A stretch of DNA of 64,000 bases from Mastigocoleus testarum BC008 (GTDB lineage Bacteria; Cyanobacteriota; Cyanobacteriia; Cyanobacteriales; Nostocaceae). This document shows positions 63,957-64,000 of the stretch, piece by piece. The stretch is taken from assembly GCF_001456025.1 (NCBI RefSeq), contig NZ_LMTZ01000055.1, positions 62,001-126,000 of the forward strand, in the 5' to 3' direction. The notes beneath the pieces are model-generated. The model was given only the letters and a program-made list of their open reading frames with translations. It ran no database searches and was not told the origin of the DNA. The translations under genes and the position numbers were made by a program. The stretch's first letter is position 1. Every line of letters begins with the position of its first letter.

Positions 63957-64000
63957 CTTTCTCTCTGGTAAACCGTAGAGATCTAAAAGTTGTAACCGGG

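Overview
The window is almost certainly from a filamentous, low-GC cyanobacterium (Nostocales type). The evidence is the many HIP1 palindromes (GCGATCGC), 7-bp tandem repeats of the agtcagg/gtaatgg/agttatc kind, several families of small palindromic repeats, a lactate/glycolate oxidase of the cyanobacterial kind, a tandem-domain 6-carboxytetrahydropterin synthase, AAA-like signalling ATPases, and NRPS genes with TubC docking domains. I could not identify the species, and I saw no tRNA, rRNA, CRISPR array or intact transposase.

Layout, left to right. At 57-2459 a P-loop GTPase gene is followed by a gene whose product ends in a TIR-like fold, a possible conflict (defence) pair. At 2909-6944 lie a tandem QueD-like gene, a two-gene unit of a methyltransferase and a PrsW-type membrane protease, and a possible ComJ-like protein. 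At 7313-12605 a PspA/IM30-like coiled-coil gene and a membrane-anchored PstS-like solute-binding gene occur as a pair, the pair is duplicated, and a third solute-binding gene sits between the copies. A 500-bp heptamer array follows. At 13550-17685 are an FMN-dependent alpha-hydroxy-acid oxidase, a small lipoprotein and a protein with a possible permuted papain-like motif pair. At 18008-22174 an HTH-AAA regulator is followed by a fusion of an AAA-like ATPase, a transmembrane helix and a PstS-like domain. Three matching 13-bp palindromes lie upstream of the regulator. A seven-bladed WD40 protein follows at 23529.

The middle of the window (24673-43486) has a fermentative theme. It holds an ADP-forming acyl-CoA synthetase fused to a GNAT domain, then, after a PAS/GAF histidine kinase and a few unrelated genes, the co-directional set pflB, phosphofructokinase, pflA and adhE. 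The flavoprotein (gamma) subunit of a multi-subunit hydrogenase at the right edge (63045-63932) fits the same theme. Together these would let the cell turn sugar phosphates into formate, acetate, ethanol and possibly H2 during dark anoxia.

The right third (44781-62377, minus strand) is a compact NRPS operon in collinear order: FkbH-like HAD starter enzyme with carrier protein; C-A-T-E; C-A-T with a proline-like specificity code; C-A-T-terminal reductase; MFS exporter. The inferred product is a short acyl-tripeptide aldehyde or alcohol with a D-residue followed by proline, a layout resembling spumigin and aeruginosin-type protease inhibitors. The first and third NRPS genes carry in-frame palindromic and heptamer repeats at three equivalent positions. 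In one copy the palindrome has diverged with paired, compensating changes. That is the most unusual sequence-level observation in the window.
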